Assembly (NCBI GenBank): GCA_964627855.1
Contig: CAZVLE010000137.1
Location: forward strand, 1 to 8,190
Source of the DNA: CAZVLE01 sp964627855
GTDB taxonomy: Bacteria; Bacillota; Dethiobacteria; DTU022
DNA length: 8,190 nucleotides
Direction: 5' to 3'
Shown here: piece after piece, positions 6,252-8,190 of the stretch
Layout of the letters: each line of letters opens with the position of its first letter
Numbering within the stretch: position 1 is the stretch's first letter
The notes under the pieces: generated by a model
Database searches by the model: none
The model's input: the letters and a program-made list of their open reading frames with translations, nothing else
What the model was told of the DNA's origin: nothing
Translations under genes and position numbers: made by a program

Positions 6252-7028
6252 TCAGTCAGCCATGTAGAGTGAAAGGCGGTCTATGATCGGGTTAATACCG
6301 TCTATCAGGGGTATCAACCCTCTTATTTTTATTTTACCGCTTCCGATTGCGGCATACTGGTCCAGGTTACCCTGGACCATAGCCCAGGCTGTTTGCATGT
6401 CGGCAATTTCAAGATAAGCGTTCGGTTTTTCAGTTCGGCCTTTAGCGGGTGTAAAGAGGCCGTTATTGACGGTAAGATGTACAGCCGGCCCTGCGATAAC
6501 CCTGATCTCAACAACCCCATCAGGCAAACATTTCGCCAGAGGTTTCATTTCCGGATCGTGTTCGCCGATCTCTTTAACGCCAAATACCAGGGCGTTAAGA
6601 GTCAAGGTTACACATTGTTCAAAGATTTTGTCATCTTCAAGCAGCTCTTTATCGGGCTTCATGTAGTATTCAATTCTTTTTAGCAGGGAGTCAACTTGCA
6701 GCAACTTCTTTATGTGAAATAGCCCGGTCAGGTTGGGGCGGGGACTTTTTTTTGAGCGCCCCTGAAATATTGCATTGAGGGTCTCAGCATTACTGAAGGT
6801 CAGGGTTATTCTGCTTGCATTAATCTTGTCGCGCAGTGCAATTATTTTTCCCTGCCGGAAGGAAAGGGTCGTGGCCGCTTCTCCCCCTGGCAACTGGAAC
6901 TGAATCGGCATATTCCATTCTTTGATGACCTGCTCTACTGTAGTATCGAATTCAGAGATGTCTTCGAGAAGAGGAATTATTGCCCTTAAGTGAATCCTGG
7001 CCAGAACCAGTTCTTTAACGGCTTCCAT
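6252..7028 (-). CDS. SCP2-like (sterol carrier fold) double-domain protein A
   Basis: A 258-residue protein and first gene of the five-gene block. GAGGGAG (7036-7042) lies seven bases before the ATG. Like its paralogue at 2247-3020 it seems to hold two SCP2-like halves. Half one (about residues 35-120) has PIQFQLPGGE, TLSFRQGKI and ITLTFSNAETLNAIFQG. Half two (about 143-255) has GPAVHLTV, AYLEIADMQTAWAMVQGNLDQYAAIGSGKIKIRG in pieces, and a final amphipathic helix. The GPAV(H/Y)L(T/R) segment and the spacing before it (EIGEHDPEMKPLAKCLPD here, LNRAGDKDMKKFAGGMPD in protein B) show the relation. The protein is probably cytosolic, with no signal peptide. By family it may bind a lipid or other hydrophobic ligand. 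The aminotransferase follows after 46 bases. Function beyond ligand binding is not known. Confidence 0.68.
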   Translation of the reverse strand: MEAVKELVLARIHLRAIIPLLEDISEFDTTVEQVIKEWNMPIQFQLPGGEAATTLSFRQGKIIALRDKINASRITLTFSNAETLNAIFQGRSKKSPRPNLTGLFHIKKLLQVDSLLKRIEYYMKPDKELLEDDKIFEQCVTLTLNALVFGVKEIGEHDPEMKPLAKCLPDGVVEIRVIAGPAVHLTVNNGLFTPAKGRTEKPNAYLEIADMQTAWAMVQGNLDQYAAIGSGKIKIRGLIPLIDGINPIIDRLSLYMAD

Positions 7029-7052
7029 TGTCCCACTCCCTCGGATTTTGCT

Positions 7053-7080
7053 ATCTTATCCTGGATCCTGCAAGTTACAA
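7053..7080 (-). promoter_or_regulatory. Weak promoter candidate for the five-gene block
   Basis: On the minus strand TTGTAA (7080-7075) and TAAGAT (7058-7053) are spaced by 16 bases; each matches four of six consensus positions. Transcription would begin near 7046, a few bases before the ribosome binding site of the first gene. The palindrome at 7096-7106 lies just upstream and could be a regulator site. The match is modest and a non-standard sigma factor cannot be excluded. Confidence 0.22.
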
Positions 7081-7126
7081 AAATACATTTCGCTTCTAGC
7101 TGCTAGTTTTCCTGTCCGGCATCAGT

Positions 7127-7167
7127 AAAAAATAATAAAAACACGGTAGACTTGAAAGTCACTATCG
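7127..7167 (-). terminator. Possible weak intrinsic terminator or attenuator
   Basis: On the minus strand an imperfect stem is centred on GACTT-TC-AAGTC (within 7144-7167), with outer pairs interrupted by a bulge and a mismatch. It is followed directly by a T-rich run (7143-7127, ending in TTTTATTATTTTTT). It could end the DUF166 transcript about 225 bases after its stop, or act as an attenuator before the five-gene block. The stem is short, so confidence is low. Confidence 0.3.
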
Positions 7168-7296
7168 ATGGACATGATCGAATCTAACTGCTTCTGCCCG
7201 GCAAGATTAAGCGCGCCTCTGAGGCTTTTCATTAAGTTTGCTATGTCGGCATGGAACCGGTTGACTCGATCAAACAAGACAATACAAGAGACGGTG

Positions 7297-7327
7297 TCAA
7301 TCAGGTTTTTTCATTAAACTTCTCCTT
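7297..7327 (-). other. Five-codon mini-ORF with strong ribosome binding site
   Basis: AAGGAG (7327-7322) is followed after seven bases by ATG (7314-7312) and the codons for MKKPD, then TGA (7299-7297). The start signal is as good as those of the real genes in the window, yet the frame closes at once. It may be the start of a decayed gene or a leader peptide that couples translation to the downstream hairpin. It lies 64 bases after the DUF166 stop. Confidence 0.3.
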
Positions 7328-7391
7328 AATTCGCCTTTTGTAGGTTGTTGAAAGATCGCCCTCACCACTGCCCCCGTAATTCCAAATTGTA

Positions 7392-8111
7392 TTACAGAAG
7401 CGCTTTTTCCATGGCTTCATTGAATACACGACCGGAGGTGTGCATAATCGTATCGACCCCATTATCGGTTTGTTCAAACTGCATTGAAGCAAGGCAGGGA
7501 TAGTGAAGACACATCAGGCCCGCCCTGGGGACGGCATTCTTTGCCTCCAAACCGATAATACGCCTGGATGTGTAATGTGATGAACCGCATGGAGCCCCCC
7601 TGAGGATTTTTGCCGCAACTATATTTTTCTTTTCATCAAGCGTCAAAGCTATTTTCGGTTTACCAAAATGTCGGGCAAACTCACTGATTATGGCGCTGGT
7701 ATAGGGCTGTTTATTACTTTCATAAAAGCCGACTGCCTCTTCGTCGATCGAGCATAGCGGTTCGGGATAAACGATTGCTACACCCTTATTATTCAGCTCG
7801 CGGCGCAGTTGGTTGCGCAGGCCAAGGGGCAGCCAGGCGGAGCTATCGATAGAAGCTATAACGCCTTTTGCCCCTGTTTTTTCGGCCAGTGCGGGTAAAA
7901 GCTGCGCAGCCTGGTGCGATTCAGCCAGGTGCAGAATCAGTTCCGCCTGCGGGAGGTTATCCGGCAGGTATACTTCTGGTTCATCTATTACGCTTTCAGT
8001 AATGAGAGGTACCGACCATACATTAAGCTGCCATTCCTGCGGCTTGTTAGCGCTGATATGGTCGACAATGCGCTGCCCGTAATTGCCCTGAATAAGAATT
8101 AGTAGTTTCAT
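7392..8111 (-). CDS. DUF166 family protein, function unknown
   Basis: A 239-residue protein from the ATG at 8111, preceded by GGGGAG only three bases from the start. The N-terminus MKLLILIQGNYGQRI looks like the first strand and loop of a Rossmann-like fold. A TTG at 8162 would add 17 residues but has no ribosome binding site. Family marks are in the C-terminal half: a Cys in PEPLCSIDE (C120), KILRGAPCGSS (C175), HYPCLASM (C206), and a His/Gly segment IMHTSGRV (H224). Four cysteines and the conserved HYPC and APCG segments suggest metal or thiol chemistry, though this is unproven. Archaeal members have sometimes been labelled thymidylate synthase, which should not be carried over. The protein is complete and likely cytosolic. 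It is on the same strand as the five-gene block but separated by 363 bases and a possible terminator, so operon membership is doubtful. Confidence 0.8.
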   Translation of the reverse strand: MKLLILIQGNYGQRIVDHISANKPQEWQLNVWSVPLITESVIDEPEVYLPDNLPQAELILHLAESHQAAQLLPALAEKTGAKGVIASIDSSAWLPLGLRNQLRRELNNKGVAIVYPEPLCSIDEEAVGFYESNKQPYTSAIISEFARHFGKPKIALTLDEKKNIVAAKILRGAPCGSSHYTSRRIIGLEAKNAVPRAGLMCLHYPCLASMQFEQTDNGVDTIMHTSGRVFNEAMEKALL

Positions 8112-8190
8112 CGGCTCCCCACTTTCGGATATTATTAAGCCCAAACATGCAGAGCTAGACAAATAAATCTAAGATACCATCTATTTTAAC
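8112..8190. other. Upstream region of the DUF166 gene
   Basis: This AT-rich stretch holds the short-spaced ribosome binding site of the DUF166 gene. A TTGTCT (minus strand, around 8162) lies upstream of an AT-rich TTAATAATAT, which could be a poor promoter, but the spacing and hexamers do not fit well enough to call one. Any upstream gene lies outside the window. Confidence 0.4.

Larger units (their letters stand above)
7029..7391. other. Intergenic region upstream of the five-gene block
   Basis: No full gene is seen. Reading on the minus strand it holds a five-codon mini-ORF with a strong ribosome binding site (7327-7297), a perfect 8-base palindrome AACCGGTT (7255-7262), a weak hairpin followed by a T-rich run (7167-7127), an 11-base palindrome CTAGC-T-GCTAG (7096-7106) and a weak promoter candidate (7080-7053). 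A 36-codon open frame (7232-7122) has no ribosome binding site and is not called. The region is the likely control site of the block. Confidence 0.6.

Noticed and set aside
7122..7232. 36-codon open frame on the minus strand
   Set aside because: It has no ribosome binding site and runs through the T-rich stretch; it is probably chance.
7295..7300. Perfect TTGACA on the minus strand as a -35 box
   Set aside because: No acceptable -10 hexamer is found 16-18 bases downstream (TTGTTT or CTTGTT); it also overlaps the mini-ORF stop.
8112..8162. Longer DUF166 start at TTG 8162
   Set aside because: It has no ribosome binding site, the extra 17 residues look non-coding, and MKLLILIQ is a natural beta-strand start with GGGGAG upstream.
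1..8190. CRISPR arrays, tRNA genes, insertion sequences or phage genes
   Set aside because: No regularly spaced repeats, tRNA-like cloverleaf, transposase or phage-type protein was seen on either strand.

Overview
All recognisable genes lie on the minus strand, so transcription runs from the right end towards the left. The organism is uncertain. Strong AGGAGG ribosome binding sites, moderate base composition, a PAS/PocR-type cytosolic sensor kinase and a DUF166 protein (a family best known from archaea and some anaerobic bacteria) suggest an anaerobic bacterium, perhaps a Peptococcaceae-like Clostridium relative. No rRNA or other marker gene is present to test this.

Layout, in order of transcription. 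A DUF166 family protein (8111-7392) comes first. A 363-base gap follows (7391-7029), holding a five-codon mini-ORF with a very good ribosome binding site, a weak hairpin plus T-rich run, and a weak promoter candidate. Next is a tight five-gene block (7028-2247) with gaps of 46, 31, 23 and 17 bases: SCP2-like protein A, a class III PLP aminotransferase of the glutamate-1-semialdehyde-aminomutase type, transketolase N-terminal subunit, transketolase C-terminal subunit, and SCP2-like protein B. A 506-base non-coding stretch (2246-1741) holds a small open frame, an 11-bp stem-loop and two TATAAT sequences. The window ends inside a PAS-PAS-PocR-HisKA sensor histidine kinase (1740 to beyond base 1).

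The five-gene block is the main interest. The two end genes are diverged paralogues, each apparently built from two SCP2-like (lipid-carrier fold) halves, and they bracket a carbon-carbon bond-forming ThDP enzyme and a PLP enzyme. The transketolase C subunit keeps the catalytic Glu and several substrate residues. By hand alignment to yeast transketolase it lacks two: the phosphate-anchoring Arg (R359) and the Asp that reads the acceptor's alpha-hydroxyl (D477). This fits an aldehyde acceptor that is neither phosphorylated nor hydroxylated, possibly a hydrophobic one held by the SCP2-like proteins. A transketolase product of such an aldehyde would be a 1,3-dihydroxy-2-ketone, and transamination of that would give a 2-amino-1,3-diol, the head of a sphingoid-like base. 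The genes and the missing residues are read from the sequence; the pathway is a hypothesis.

The sensor kinase and the DUF166 gene are neighbours on the same strand, but nothing in the sequence proves a functional link to the block.
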